DNA from: Cellulomonas triticagri
GTDB lineage: Bacteria > Actinomycetota > Actinomycetes > Actinomycetales > Cellulomonadaceae
Assembly (NCBI RefSeq): GCF_003696205.1
Contig: NZ_RFFI01000011.1
Coordinates: forward strand, 1 to 50,619
Reading direction: 5' to 3'
Length of the DNA: 50,619 nucleotides
The notes under the pieces were generated by a model, which saw nothing but the letters and a program-made list of their open reading frames with translations, was not told the origin of the DNA and searched no databases. The stretch's first letter is position 1; each line of letters begins with the position of its first letter. Below are positions 37,427 through 46,952 of the stretch, piece after piece. Position numbers and translations under genes: made by a program.

Positions 37427-38754
37427 GCGGGCTCGTCCGCGCTGGTCACCGACGCGGGCTCGACCAGGATGGCGCGCTCGGCGTCGGTCTGGTCGGTGAC
37501 GTCGGAGGCGAGGTCGCCGCCGCTGACCGGCGTGGCGCCCGCGAACTCCGACATCGACTGCGCGAGCTCGCGCTCGATGGCCTCGATGAGCCGCGTCTCG
37601 ACGTCCGGGACGCCGATCTGGTTGATCAGCTCGGCGAAGAAGCCGCGCACGACCAGGCGCCGGGCGTCCGTCTCCGGGATGCCGCGGGCACGCAGGTAGA
37701 ACAGCTGCTCGTCGTCGAACCGGCCGGTGGCGCTGGCGTGGCCCGCGCCCTCGATGAGGCCCGTCTCGATCTCGAGGTTCGGCACCGAGTCCGCGCGCGC
37801 GCCGTCCGTGAGGACCAGGTTGCGGTTGAGCTCGTAGGTGTCGGTGCCCTCGGCCTCCTTGCGGATCAGCACGTCGCCGACCCACACGGTGTGCGCGCCC
37901 TCGCCCTGCAGAGCGCCCTTGTAGGTGACGCGGCTCTTGCAGTTCGGGACCGCGTGGTCCACGAACAGGCGCTGCTCCTGGTGCTGGCCCGCGTCGGCGT
38001 AGTACACGCCGAGCATCTCGACCGAGCCGCCCTCGCCGACGAACTCGGCGTCCGGCGTCAGGCGCACGACGTCGCCGCCGAGCGTCACGGCGATGTGCTT
38101 GACCGTGGCGTCCCGCCCCAGGCGGATGCGGTGCGCCGCTGTGTGCACGGAGCCCTCGGCCCAGTCCTGCACCGACACGACGGTGAGGTGGGCGCCGTCC
38201 TCGGCGACGATCTCGACGGTCTCGGTCAGCAGCGCCGAGCCGACGTGGTCGATGACGACGGTCGCCTCGGACAGCGGCTTGGCGTGCACCAGCAGGTGCG
38301 AGCCGGTGGGCTCGAGCTGGCCCTCGACGCCCTCGACGCGCACCGAGGTGACGGTCGAGGCGACGGCCTCCTGCGGGACGGTGACGACGGTGGCGCGCGG
38401 GAACGACGCCCACGCGACGGCCGCGGCGCGGTCGCCGGGCTGGCCGGCCCGGCCGAGGCGCGCGTCGTCGCGGTCGACGATCTCGACCTCGACCTCGGGC
38501 GCGTTCACCACGGTGGTCAGCACGCCGTGGCCGGTGAGCACGCCGGACTCCGGCGCGAACAGCGGGGCGATGCGGTCGACGGGCGAGAACCGCCACTCCT
38601 CCTCGCGGCCGTGCGGCACCGGGAAGTCGGCGACGTCGAAGGACGTCGCGCGCGCGGCCCGGGACGACTCCGGGACGCCGCCCGTGCCGTGGGTGTGGGC
38701 GCCGTCCGCGGTCGCGCGGGAGTGGTCGGTGGTCAGCGGTGCGGTGGTCGACAT
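37423..38754 (-). CDS. sufD: SufD, Fe-S scaffold subunit
   Basis: 443 aa. The N-terminal part carries FPVPHGREEEWRFSPVDRI. The right-handed beta-helix region has HRIRLGRDATVKHIAVTLGG and YYADAGQHQEQRLFVDHAVP. The C-terminal SufC-contact domain includes ATGRFDDEQLFYLRARGIPE and VRGFFAELINQI. SufD pairs with SufB on a SufC dimer. The ATG overlaps the sufB stop as TGATG. The last 40 residues are a low-conservation extension. Confidence 0.95.
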   Translation of the reverse strand: MSTTAPLTTDHSRATADGAHTHGTGGVPESSRAARATSFDVADFPVPHGREEEWRFSPVDRIAPLFAPESGVLTGHGVLTTVVNAPEVEVEIVDRDDARLGRAGQPGDRAAAVAWASFPRATVVTVPQEAVASTVTSVRVEGVEGQLEPTGSHLLVHAKPLSEATVVIDHVGSALLTETVEIVAEDGAHLTVVSVQDWAEGSVHTAAHRIRLGRDATVKHIAVTLGGDVVRLTPDAEFVGEGGSVEMLGVYYADAGQHQEQRLFVDHAVPNCKSRVTYKGALQGEGAHTVWVGDVLIRKEAEGTDTYELNRNLVLTDGARADSVPNLEIETGLIEGAGHASATGRFDDEQLFYLRARGIPETDARRLVVRGFFAELINQIGVPDVETRLIEAIERELAQSMSEFAGATPVSGGDLASDVTDQTDAERAILVEPASVTSADEPA

Positions 38755-40199
38755 CAGCCGACGGCCCCTTCCATCTGCAGCTCGATCAGGCGGTTCAGCT
38801 CGAGGGCGTACTCCATGGGCAGCTCGCGCGCGATGGGCTCCACGAACCCGCGCACGATCATCGCCATGGCCTCCGTCTCGGTCATGCCGCGGGACATCAG
38901 GTAGAACAGCTGGTCCTCGGACACCCGGGACACCGTGGCCTCGTGACCCATGGACACGTCGTCCTCGCGGACGTCCACGTACGGGTAGGTGTCGGACCGG
39001 GAGATCTGGTCGACCAGCAGCGCGTCGCACAGGACGTTCGACGCGGAGTGGCTCGCGCCCTCCAGCACCTGCACCAGGCCGCGGTACGACGTCCGGCCGC
39101 CACCGCGGGCGACGGACTTCGACACGATCGACGAGGAGGTGTGCGGGGCGGCGTGCACCATCTTGCAGCCGGCGTCCTGGTGCTGGCCCTCGCCCGCGAA
39201 GGCGATGGACAGCGTCTCGCCGCGGGCGTGCTCGCCCAGCAGGTAGATCGCCGGGTACTTCATGGTGACCTTGGAGCCGATGTTGCCGTCGACCCACTCC
39301 ATCGTCGCGCCCTCGGCGGCGGTCGCCCGCTTGGTCACGAGGTTGTAGACGTTGTTCGACCAGTTCTGGATGGTCGTGTAGCGCACGCGGGCGTTCTTCT
39401 TCACGACGATCTCGACCACCGCGGAGTGCAGCGAGTCGGACTGGTAGATCGGGGCGGTGCAGCCCTCGACGTAGTGCACGTACGAGCCCTCGTCCGCGAT
39501 GATCAGCGTCCGCTCGAACTGGCCCATGTTCTCGGTGTTGATCCGGAAGTAGGCCTGCAGCGGGATCTCGACGTGCACGCCCGGCGGCACGTAGACGAAC
39601 GAGCCGCCCGACCACACCGCGGTGTTGAGCGACGCGAACTTGTTGTCGCCCGGGGGGATCACGGAGCCGAAGTACTGCTCGAACAGCTCCGGGTACTCCC
39701 GCAGGCCGGTGTCGGTGTCGACGAAGATGACGCCCTGCGCCTCCAGGTCCTCGCGGATCTGGTGGTAGACGACCTCGGACTCGTACTGCGCGGCGACGCC
39801 CGCGACGAGGCGCTGCTTCTCCGCCTCCGGGATGCCGAGCCGGTCGTACGTGTTCTTGATGTCCTCGGGCAGCTCCTCCCAGGAGGTCGCCTGCTTCTCC
39901 GTGGACCGCACGAAGTACTTGATGTTGTCGAAGTCGATGCCCGACAGGTCCGCGCCCCACCAGGGCATGGGCTTCTTGTCGAACAGGCGCAGCGCCTTCA
40001 GGCGCGTCTTGAGCATCCACTCGGGCTCGTTCTTGAGCGCCGAGATGTTGCGCACGACGTCCTCCGACAGGCCGCGCTGCGCCGTGGCGCCCGCGTCGTC
40101 GGTGTCGTGCCAGCCGTAGCCGTAGGTGCCGATCGAGGCGATGGCCTCGTCCTGGCTCATCGGCTCGGCGGCCGGGCGTGCCGGGTCCGTCGTCGTCAT
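38754..40199 (-). CDS. sufB: SufB, Fe-S scaffold subunit
   Basis: 481 aa, continuous and intein-free, unlike SufB of several mycobacteria. Family phrases: [57 protein letters not shown] and [39 protein letters not shown] leads to the SufC-binding end. It provides the site on which the nascent cluster is built. The ATG at 40199 has GGAAGGACG 5 nt upstream. It lies 73 bp after sufR on the same strand. Confidence 0.97.
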   Translation of the reverse strand: MTTTDPARPAAEPMSQDEAIASIGTYGYGWHDTDDAGATAQRGLSEDVVRNISALKNEPEWMLKTRLKALRLFDKKPMPWWGADLSGIDFDNIKYFVRSTEKQATSWEELPEDIKNTYDRLGIPEAEKQRLVAGVAAQYESEVVYHQIREDLEAQGVIFVDTDTGLREYPELFEQYFGSVIPPGDNKFASLNTAVWSGGSFVYVPPGVHVEIPLQAYFRINTENMGQFERTLIIADEGSYVHYVEGCTAPIYQSDSLHSAVVEIVVKKNARVRYTTIQNWSNNVYNLVTKRATAAEGATMEWVDGNIGSKVTMKYPAIYLLGEHARGETLSIAFAGEGQHQDAGCKMVHAAPHTSSSIVSKSVARGGGRTSYRGLVQVLEGASHSASNVLCDALLVDQISRSDTYPYVDVREDDVSMGHEATVSRVSEDQLFYLMSRGMTETEAMAMIVRGFVEPIARELPMEYALELNRLIELQMEGAVG

Positions 40200-40272
40200 G
40201 GTGTCGTCCTTCCGCACACGGGGGTCGGGGGGCTCAGGGGTGGTCGGTGGGCGCGCCGGGGCGCGCGGGGGG

Positions 40273-41019
40273 TCAGCCGTCGCCGGGGGCCGGGGCGCTG
40301 TCGGGCGGTCGCCGCCGCAGCGGCACGATCGGGATGTTGGTCGTGCACACGTGGCCGCCGCCCGCGAGGGTCGCGAGCCGCTGCACGTGCACGCCGAGCA
40401 TCCGGGAGAACGCGTGCGCCTCCGCCTCGCACAGCTCCGGGAACTCGCTGGCGACGTCCTGCACCGGGCAGTGGCCCTGGCACAGCTGGATCGCGGCGGT
40501 CCCGGGCACGGGGCGGGCGGTGGCGGCGAAGCCCTCGAGGGCCAGGCCCTCGGCGAGCACGCGCGCCCGGCGCCCCGTGTCGTCGCCGGCCTCGGCCAGC
40601 GCGTCGGCGTGCCGCTCCTCGAGCTCGCGGACGCGCCGCTCGGCGAAGCTGCGCACCGCATCCGCCCCGCCGATCTCGGCGACGAACCGCAGCGCCTGCG
40701 ACGCGAGCTCGGAGTACTGCTGGGACAGCGCCGCCTGCCCGGCCGTCGTGACGACGTACCGCTTGGCGGGGCGCCCGCGCCGGGCCGGGCCCGCGGGTCC
40801 GGCGCCGTCGTGCACGCCGATCTGCTGCTCGCCCTCGAGGACCGCGAGGTGCCGGCGGACGGCGGCGGCCGTGAGGTCGAGCTCGGCGGCGAGCTCCGCC
40901 GCGGACACCGGTCCGTCGGCGGCGATGAGGTCGAGGACCCGGCGGCGGGTGCCCGCCTCGGAGTCGGACTCGGTCACGCGCACGTCCGCGGGTCCGCGGA
41001 CGGGGGTCGTCTGGCTCAT
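40273..41019 (-). CDS. sufR: SufR, Fe-S-sensing transcriptional repressor
   Basis: 248 aa. An N-terminal winged helix ([25 protein letters not shown]) with the basic wing ([15 protein letters not shown]) resembles SufR/ArsR-type regulators. The C-terminal part has a C-x3-C-x12-C arrangement, C180, C184 (LCQGHCP) and C197 (PELCEAE), which binds the sensing cluster in SufR proteins. It should repress the suf operon when clusters are plentiful. It heads the operon, and its own leader overlaps CAAC-N6-GTTG. The ATG at 41019 has GGAGGAGG upstream. Rv1460 is the mycobacterial counterpart. Confidence 0.93.
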   Translation of the reverse strand: MSQTTPVRGPADVRVTESDSEAGTRRRVLDLIAADGPVSAAELAAELDLTAAAVRRHLAVLEGEQQIGVHDGAGPAGPARRGRPAKRYVVTTAGQAALSQQYSELASQALRFVAEIGGADAVRSFAERRVRELEERHADALAEAGDDTGRRARVLAEGLALEGFAATARPVPGTAAIQLCQGHCPVQDVASEFPELCEAEAHAFSRMLGVHVQRLATLAGGGHVCTTNIPIVPLRRRPPDSAPAPGDG

Positions 41020-41041
41020 GCACCCTCCTCCGGTCCGCCGC

Positions 41042-41070
41042 TGCCGATATCGGCAACATCCTTGTTGCCG
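41042..41070. promoter_or_regulatory. SufR operator: CAAC-N6-GTTG plus adjoining palindrome
   Basis: CGGCAAC (41051-41057) and GTTGCCG (41064-41070) form a perfect 7-bp inverted repeat with a 6-bp core, containing the CAAC-N6-GTTG arrangement known for cyanobacterial SufR. A second perfect palindrome, TGCCGATATCGGCA (41042-41055), overlaps its left arm. A partial third copy (CAAGCAAGGTTG) lies at 41084-41095. Confidence 0.75.
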
Positions 41071-41118
41071 AAATACGTCCACGCAAGCAAGGTTGCCCTC
41101 ACCCGTCGCGCGGGCACC

Positions 41119-41124
41119 TAGACT
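41119..41124 (+). promoter_or_regulatory. -10 element TAGACT of the ABC-ctaA side
   Basis: TAGACT with 6 nt to the GTG at 41131. The partial third SufR-like site lies at its -35 position. Confidence 0.5.
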
Positions 41125-41130
41125 CACCGG

Positions 41131-42095
<965 letters not shown>

Positions 42096-42099
<4 letters not shown>

Positions 42100-42866
42100 C
42101 CGCCGACCTCACCGGCGCCGACCGTGCCGCGCCCGCCGCGCGCCGGGTGCTCGCCCAGGCCCGGTTCGAGACCCTGGCGGTGCTGCGCAACGGCGAGCAG
42201 CTGCTCGTCACCCTGATCATCCCGGTCGTCGCCCTGCTGGCCCTCGGCCGGTCGTCGTTCCTCGACGTGGGCACCGGCGACGCCGCGCGCATCGACGTCG
42301 TCACGCCCGGCGTCCTCGGCCTCGCCGTCATGGCGGGCTCGATGACGTCCCAGGCCATCGCCACCGCCTTCGACCGGCGCAACGGCGTGCTGCGGCTGCT
42401 GGCCACCACCCCGCTGGGCCGCAGCGGGATGCTCGCGGGCAAGGCCCTCGCCGTGCTCGTCGTCGCAACGCTCCAGGTCGTCGCCGTCGCGGCCACCGGG
42501 CTCGCGCTCGGCTGGCGGCCCGAGCCCGCGGGCCTGCCCGCCGCGCTGCTCGCCCTCGTGCTCGGCGTCGCCGCGTTCACCGCGCTCGCGCTGCTGCTCG
42601 CCGGGACGCTGCGCGCCGAGGCCGTGCTCGCGGTCGCGAACCTGCTGCTCGTCGTGCTCGCCGTCGTCGGCGGCGTCGTGCTGCCCGTCGCCGACCTGCC
42701 GTCCTGGTGGGCGGCCGTCGCGCAGTGGCTGCCGCCGGGCGCGCTCGGCGAGGCGCTGCGCGGCGCCCTCGTGGACGGCGCGTTCCCCGCCGCGCACCTC
42801 GCCGCCCTCGCGGCGTGGACGCTCGTGCTCGCGGCGGCCGTGCGCCGCTGGTTCCGCTGGACCTGA
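42096..42866 (+). CDS. ABC-2 type exporter permease
   Basis: 256 aa with six membrane helices (LVTLIIPVVALLALG, GVLGLAVMAGSMTSQAIATAF, ALAVLVVATLQVVAVAATGL, ALLALVLGVAAFTALALLLAG, VLAVANLLLVVLAVVGGVVL and a last one ending VLAAAVRRWFRW). The ABC-2 pattern DRRNGVLRLLATTPLGRSGMLAGK is in the first cytoplasmic loop. It pairs with the preceding ATPase by ATGA overlap. The counterpart in mycobacteria is Rv1457c. Confidence 0.9.
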
Positions 42867-42925
42867 CGCCCGCCGGGTGACCAAGGACTCCCCGCGACGC
42901 GGGCGGGCGGGGGTCGCGCGGACCG

Positions 42926-42931
42926 TAGGCT
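42926..42931 (+). promoter_or_regulatory. -10 element TAGGCT of ctaA
   Basis: TAGGCT with 6 nt to the GTG at 42938; ctaA therefore has its own promoter. Confidence 0.5.
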
Positions 42932-42937
42932 GAGCGG

Positions 42938-43867
42938 GTGAGCAGTCCCGAGGTCACCGACGCCCCCGCACCCCCGCCGACGACGGGTGCGAGCACCTGG
43001 CGCGACCGGTTCACCACCCCCGTGCTGGTCGCCAACCTCGTCGGGCAGATCGGCATCGTCGTCACCGGCGGCGCCGTCCGGCTCACCGGCTCCGGCCTCG
43101 GCTGCTCCACGTGGCCGCAGTGCGAGCCCGGGCAGTTCACGCCCGTCTTCCACGAGGCGGCGACGTACCACCCGTTCGTCGAGTTCGGGAACCGCACCCT
43201 CACCGGCGTGCTGGGCGTCCTCGCGCTCGCGACGCTGCTGGTCGTCGTCACCGACACCCGCCGCAGCCGCGCCTACCGGTGGCTGGGCTCCGCCCCGCTG
43301 GTCGGCGTGGCCGCGCAGGCCCTCATCGGCGGCGTCATCGTGCTGCTGCACCTGCACCCCGCGTGGGTCAGCCTGCACTTCCTGGTGTCGATGCTGCTGG
43401 TCGTGACGTCGACGCTGCTCGTGCACCGCAGCCAGGAAGGCGACGGCACGCCCGTGCCGGTCGTCGGGGCCACTGCCCTGCGCCTCGCCCCGGTGCTCGC
43501 CGTGCTCATGGGCGTGGTCCTCGTCCTCGGGGCGATCACCACCGGCGCGGGCCCGCACTCCGGGGACTCCGAGGTCGGCTACCGGTTCGACGTCGACCCG
43601 TACCTGATGGCCCGGGTGCACGCCGTGTCGGTGTGGGTGTTCATCGCCGTGCTCGCCGCGCTGCTCTGGCTGAACCGCCGCGGTCCCGCCGTGCTGCGCC
43701 GCCGGGGCTGGGTGATGGTCGCGCTCGTCGCGGTGCAGGGGGTCATCGGGTACGTGCAGGTCGCCACCGACCTGCCGATCCTCATGGTGCTGCTGCACAT
43801 GCTCGGCGCGGCGCTGCTCGCCGGGGGCACCACGCGGTACCTGCTGACGTTCCGCACCCGGGCCTGA
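42938..43867 (+). CDS. ctaA: heme A synthase (CtaA/COX15)
   Basis: 309 aa with eight membrane helices. It oxidises the C8 methyl of heme O to formyl for the aa3 oxidase. The start of the fold reads GIVVTGGAVRLTGSGLGC. The cysteine pair C56/C62 (GCSTWPQC) in the first outside loop is typical of Bacillus-type CtaA. Heme-ligand regions include HPFVEFGNR, LHLHPAWVSLHFLVS, MARVHAVSVWVF and LHMLGAALL. It lies 71 bp behind the exporter genes and is convergent with a DeoR gene. Functionally it joins with SURF1 at 9.9 kb, which needs the heme A it makes. Confidence 0.94.
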   Translation: MSSPEVTDAPAPPPTTGASTWRDRFTTPVLVANLVGQIGIVVTGGAVRLTGSGLGCSTWPQCEPGQFTPVFHEAATYHPFVEFGNRTLTGVLGVLALATLLVVVTDTRRSRAYRWLGSAPLVGVAAQALIGGVIVLLHLHPAWVSLHFLVSMLLVVTSTLLVHRSQEGDGTPVPVVGATALRLAPVLAVLMGVVLVLGAITTGAGPHSGDSEVGYRFDVDPYLMARVHAVSVWVFIAVLAALLWLNRRGPAVLRRRGWVMVALVAVQGVIGYVQVATDLPILMVLLHMLGAALLAGGTTRYLLTFRTRA

Positions 43868-43891
43868 CGCCCGCCGCCGGGCGACCCGCGC

Positions 43892-44650
43892 TCATGGCGC
43901 GGGCAGCAGCGTCGCGCCCGCCTCGGCGAGCGCCCGCGCGGCGGGCTCCCCGAGGTCGACGTCCGTGACGATCCCCGTGACGTCCTCGAGCGGCAGCACC
44001 CGGAACGGCGACGCCGCCCCGACCTTCTCGGCGCTGGCGAGCACGTAGGTGTCCCCCGCCCGGGCGGCGAGCGCGCGCTTGGTGGCGGCCTCGTCGGCGT
44101 CCCCCGTGGTCAGCCCGGCCTCGGCGTGCACGCCGGTGACGCCGAGCAGGAAGACGTCCGCGACGACCCCGGCGGCGGCCTCGGCGAGCAGCGCGCCGGA
44201 GGCGACCACGGAGTGCTTGAACAGCCGCCCGCCCAGGATCAGCACCTCGACCGTGGGGTGCGCGGCGAGGGCGGCCGCGACGGTGGGGCTGTGCGTGACG
44301 ACGGTGGCGTCGAGGTCCGGCGGCAGCGCGCGGGCCACGGCGAGCGCGGTGGTGCCGCCGTCGAGGATCGCGGTGCTGCCGGGACGCACCAGCGCGGCGG
44401 CGCGGCGGGCGACGCGGTCCTTGTTCTCGACGGCGACGCCCTGCCGCACCGCGTAGTCGGCGACGGCGGGCGACACCGGCAGCGCGCCGCCGTAGACCCG
44501 CTGGCACACCCCGGCGGCGGCCATGTCGCGCAGGTCGCGGCGCACGGTGTCCTCGGAGAGCCCGAGGCGCTCGGCGACCTCCCGGGCCACGACGCGGCCC
44601 TCGGTCGTGAGGACCCGGATGAGCTCGTCCCGTCGCTGCGCGGGCAGCAT
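43892..44650 (-). CDS. DeoR/GlpR family transcriptional regulator
   Basis: 252 aa. The N-terminal helix-turn-helix reads VVAREVAERLGLSEDTVRRDL and the recognition stretch continues RVYGGALPVS. The C-terminal sugar-phosphate-sensing domain has ILDGGTTALAVARAL, VVTHSPTVAAALA and LLGVTGVHAEAGLTTGD. It should bind a phosphorylated metabolite and repress a neighbouring gene. The ATG at 44650 has AGGAGG 4 nt upstream. The divergent partner is the DUF4406 gene, with repeated TGCACGGTT motifs between them. Confidence 0.9.
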   Translation of the reverse strand: MLPAQRRDELIRVLTTEGRVVAREVAERLGLSEDTVRRDLRDMAAAGVCQRVYGGALPVSPAVADYAVRQGVAVENKDRVARRAAALVRPGSTAILDGGTTALAVARALPPDLDATVVTHSPTVAAALAAHPTVEVLILGGRLFKHSVVASGALLAEAAAGVVADVFLLGVTGVHAEAGLTTGDADEAATKRALAARAGDTYVLASAEKVGAASPFRVLPLEDVTGIVTDVDLGEPAARALAEAGATLLPAP

Positions 44651-44666
44651 GTCGCCTCCTGGGTGG

Positions 44667-44716
44667 TGCACGGTTGATTCGCGGTCCTGCCTAGTGTTGC
44701 ACGGTTCTGCACGTTA
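44667..44716. promoter_or_regulatory. direct repeats TGCACGGTT, candidate DeoR operator
   Basis: TGCACGGTT at 44667-44675 and 44698-44706 (31 bp apart), and TGCACGTTA at 44708-44716. The last copy abuts or overlaps the -10 of the DUF4406 gene, so binding would block it. Confidence 0.55.
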
Positions 44717-44720
44717 TGGT
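44715..44720 (+). promoter_or_regulatory. -10 element TATGGT of the DUF4406 gene
   Basis: TATGGT with 7 nt to the ATG at 44728. It includes the ATG at 44716, which argues against using that codon as the start. Confidence 0.55.
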
Positions 44721-44727
44721 CGGCGCC

Positions 44728-45096
44728 ATGACCGCACAGCTGATCCTCATCGCCGGCCCGTACCAGTCCGGCACCGACGGCGATCCCGCCGCGATGGCCG
44801 CCAACCTGCGCCGCCTGGAGGAGGCCGCCTGGCCGGTGTTCGCCCGCGGGCACGTTCCGATGATCGGCGAGTGGGTGGCCCTGCCCGTACTCGCGAGCAT
44901 GGGCGCCTCCGGCCCGACCGACCCGCGCGCCGCCGACGTGCTGTACCCGACCGCCGAGCGGCTGCTCCAGCACTGCGACGCCGTCCTGCGCCTGCCCGGC
45001 GAGTCCCGCGGGGCGGACCAGGACGTCGCCATCGCCCGCCGCCGCGGGCTGCCGGTGTACACGTCCGTCGAGGAGATCCCCCCGGCGACCACCTGA
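44728..45096 (+). CDS. DUF4406 domain protein (nucleoside deoxyribosyltransferase-like)
   Basis: 122 aa. It starts ILIAGPYQSGTDGDPAAM and continues GHVPMIGEWVALPVL and LQHCDAVLRLPGESRGADQD, a Rossmann-like fold related to nucleoside 2-deoxyribosyltransferases. I see no proven catalytic glutamate, so the activity is open. The ATG at 44728 gives the family start; ATG 44716 would add four residues. The divergent DeoR regulator with sugar-phosphate sensing suits a role in nucleoside or sugar metabolism. No gene follows in the same operon within 60 bp except the exporter, which has its own promoter. Confidence 0.8.
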   Translation: MTAQLILIAGPYQSGTDGDPAAMAANLRRLEEAAWPVFARGHVPMIGEWVALPVLASMGASGPTDPRAADVLYPTAERLLQHCDAVLRLPGESRGADQDVAIARRRGLPVYTSVEEIPPATT

Positions 45097-45152
45097 CCTG
45101 CGGCGCCACCGCGCCCGGGCCCGCACCCTCGAAATGTGTCACAGGTCACATC

Positions 45153-45158
45153 TACGCT
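45153..45158 (+). promoter_or_regulatory. -10 element TACGCT of the DrrAB-type operon
   Basis: TACGCT with 6 nt to the ATG at 45165. Upstream, TGTCACAGGTCACA (45137-45150) holds two close TGTGAC half sites on the minus strand, perhaps an operator. Confidence 0.5.
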
Positions 45159-45164
45159 CGGCGC

Positions 45165-46145
45165 ATGGACCAGGCCATCGCAGCCCGCGGGCTCCTCAAG
45201 CGCTACAAGGGCGTCATCGCCCTCGACGGCGTCGACCTCACCGTGCCGAGCGGCACGGTGCTCGGACTGCTCGGCCCCAACGGGGCGGGCAAGACCACCA
45301 TCGTCCGCGTCCTGTCCACCCTGCTGCGTCCCGACGGCGGCAGCGCGGAGGTCATGGGCGTGGACGTGCTGTCCCGGCCCGCCGAGGTGCGGCGGCGCAT
45401 CGGGCTGTCCGGCCAGTACGCGGCCGTGGACGAGTACCTGACCGGGTACGAGAACCTCGACATGATCGGGCGGCTCTACCACCTCGGGGCCCGCCGGTCC
45501 CGGGCGCGGGCGCGCGAGCTGCTGGCGTCGTTCCGGCTGGAGGACGCCGCCGACCGGCCGACCCGCACGTACTCGGGCGGCATGCGGCGTCGCCTCGACC
45601 TCGCCGGGGCGCTGGTGGCCGACCCACCGGTGATCTTCCTCGACGAGCCCACCACCGGCCTGGACCCGCGCGGCCGCACCGACATGTGGGAGGTCATCCA
45701 GACGCTGGTGGCGGGCGGCACGACCGTGCTGCTCACCACGCAGTACCTGGAGGAGGCGGACGTCCTCGCCGACGAGATCGTGGTGATCGACCACGGCCGG
45801 ATCATCGCGCAGGGCACGGCGGACCAGCTCAAGCGCCAGGTGGGCGGCGAGCGGCTGGAGCTCACCGTCGCGGACGCGGCGCTCCTCCCCCGGGTCACGG
45901 AGGCGCTCACGCCGCTCGGCGTCGCGGCGCCGACCGTGGACGAGGGCCGGCGCGCCTTCCTGATCCCGGTGTCCGGCGGCCCCGACGTGCTCAGCGAGGC
46001 CCTGCGCCGCCTCGACGACGCGGGGGTCGCGCTGGAGGACGTCGGTCTGCGCCGCCCGACCCTGGACGACGTGTTCCTCGCCCTCACCGGCCGGGCCGCC
46101 GAGCCCGGCGACGAGGACGCCCCCGACGAGCAGGGAGGTGCGTGA
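45165..46145 (+). CDS. DrrA-type ABC exporter ATP-binding protein
   Basis: 326 aa. Walker A GPNGAGKTTIVRVL, the daunorubicin-exporter-type GLSGQYAAVDEYLTGYENL, signature YSGGMRRRLDLAGAL, Walker B VIFLDEPTTGLD and switch LTTQYLEEAD. The C-terminal domain contains the phrase LRRPTLDDVFLALTG. Related pairs export hydrophobic drugs or lipids. The stop overlaps the permease start as TGATG with GGAGG before it. The substrate cannot be inferred: no biosynthetic cluster is adjacent. Confidence 0.93.
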   Translation: MDQAIAARGLLKRYKGVIALDGVDLTVPSGTVLGLLGPNGAGKTTIVRVLSTLLRPDGGSAEVMGVDVLSRPAEVRRRIGLSGQYAAVDEYLTGYENLDMIGRLYHLGARRSRARARELLASFRLEDAADRPTRTYSGGMRRRLDLAGALVADPPVIFLDEPTTGLDPRGRTDMWEVIQTLVAGGTTVLLTTQYLEEADVLADEIVVIDHGRIIAQGTADQLKRQVGGERLELTVADAALLPRVTEALTPLGVAAPTVDEGRRAFLIPVSGGPDVLSEALRRLDDAGVALEDVGLRRPTLDDVFLALTGRAAEPGDEDAPDEQGGA

Positions 46146-46951
46146 TGGCGGTCCCCCACGTCATCGCCGACGCGGCGGTGGTCGCGAAGCGCAACATCAT
46201 CAAGATCAAGCGGGTCCCCGACCTGCTGGTCTTCACGACGCTGTCGCCGATCATGTTCGTGCTGCTGTTCTCGTACGTGTTCGGCGGCGCGATCGACCAG
46301 CAGGGCGGCGGGGCTGCCTACCGGGAGTTCCTCATCGCGGGGATCTTCGCCCAGACGGTGATCTTCGGGGCGACGGTCACCGGGGCGGCCCTCGCCGAGG
46401 ACCTGAAGAAGGGCATCCTCGACCGGTTCCGGTCCCTGCCGATGGCCCCGTCGGCGGTGCTGACCGGCCGGACGTTCTCCGACGTGGTGAACAACGTCAT
46501 CGTGCTCGTCGTCATGGGCCTGACGGGGCTGGTCGTGGGCTGGCGCATCCGGTCGTCCTGGCTGGACGCGCTGGCGGGCGTCGGGCTGCTGCTCGTGTTC
46601 GCCTACGCGATCAGCTGGATCATGGCCTGGATCGGCATGCTCGTGCCCAGCCCCGAGGTGGTGAACAACGCGTCGTTCGTGGTGATCTTCCCGCTGACGT
46701 TCGTGGCGAACACGTTCGTCCCGCTGGAGACGCTGCCCGCGCCGCTGCAGACCTTTGCGGAGTGGAACCCGGTGTCCTCGGTGACCCAGGCCGCGCGCGA
46801 GCTGTTCGGCAACATCCCGCCCGGGACGCCCGAGCCGACCGCGTGGCCGCTGCAGCACCCCGAGGTGTACACCCTGCTGTGGTCGGCGCTGTTCCTGCTG
46901 GTGTTCGTCCCGCTCGCCAACGCGCAGTACCGCGTGTCGACCAGCCGCTGA
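46145..46951 (+). CDS. DrrB-type ABC exporter permease
   Basis: 268 aa with six helices. The N-terminal phrase VAKRNIIKIKRVPDLLVFTT and the ABC-2 motif LAEDLKKGILDRFRSLPMAPSAVLTG are DrrB hallmarks. The last loop has FPLTFVANTFVP and WNPVSSVTQAARELFGN. ATG 46145 follows GGAGG by 6 nt. Its stop TGA and the opposing stop of the GGDEF gene are separated by one base, in the palindrome TGACTCA. Confidence 0.92.
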   Translation: MAVPHVIADAAVVAKRNIIKIKRVPDLLVFTTLSPIMFVLLFSYVFGGAIDQQGGGAAYREFLIAGIFAQTVIFGATVTGAALAEDLKKGILDRFRSLPMAPSAVLTGRTFSDVVNNVIVLVVMGLTGLVVGWRIRSSWLDALAGVGLLLVFAYAISWIMAWIGMLVPSPEVVNNASFVVIFPLTFVANTFVPLETLPAPLQTFAEWNPVSSVTQAARELFGNIPPGTPEPTAWPLQHPEVYTLLWSALFLLVFVPLANAQYRVSTSR

Positions 46952-46952
46952 C

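Noticed and set aside
38754-40199. Intein in SufB, as in mycobacteria
   Set aside because: The protein is 481 residues and continuous through all family segments.
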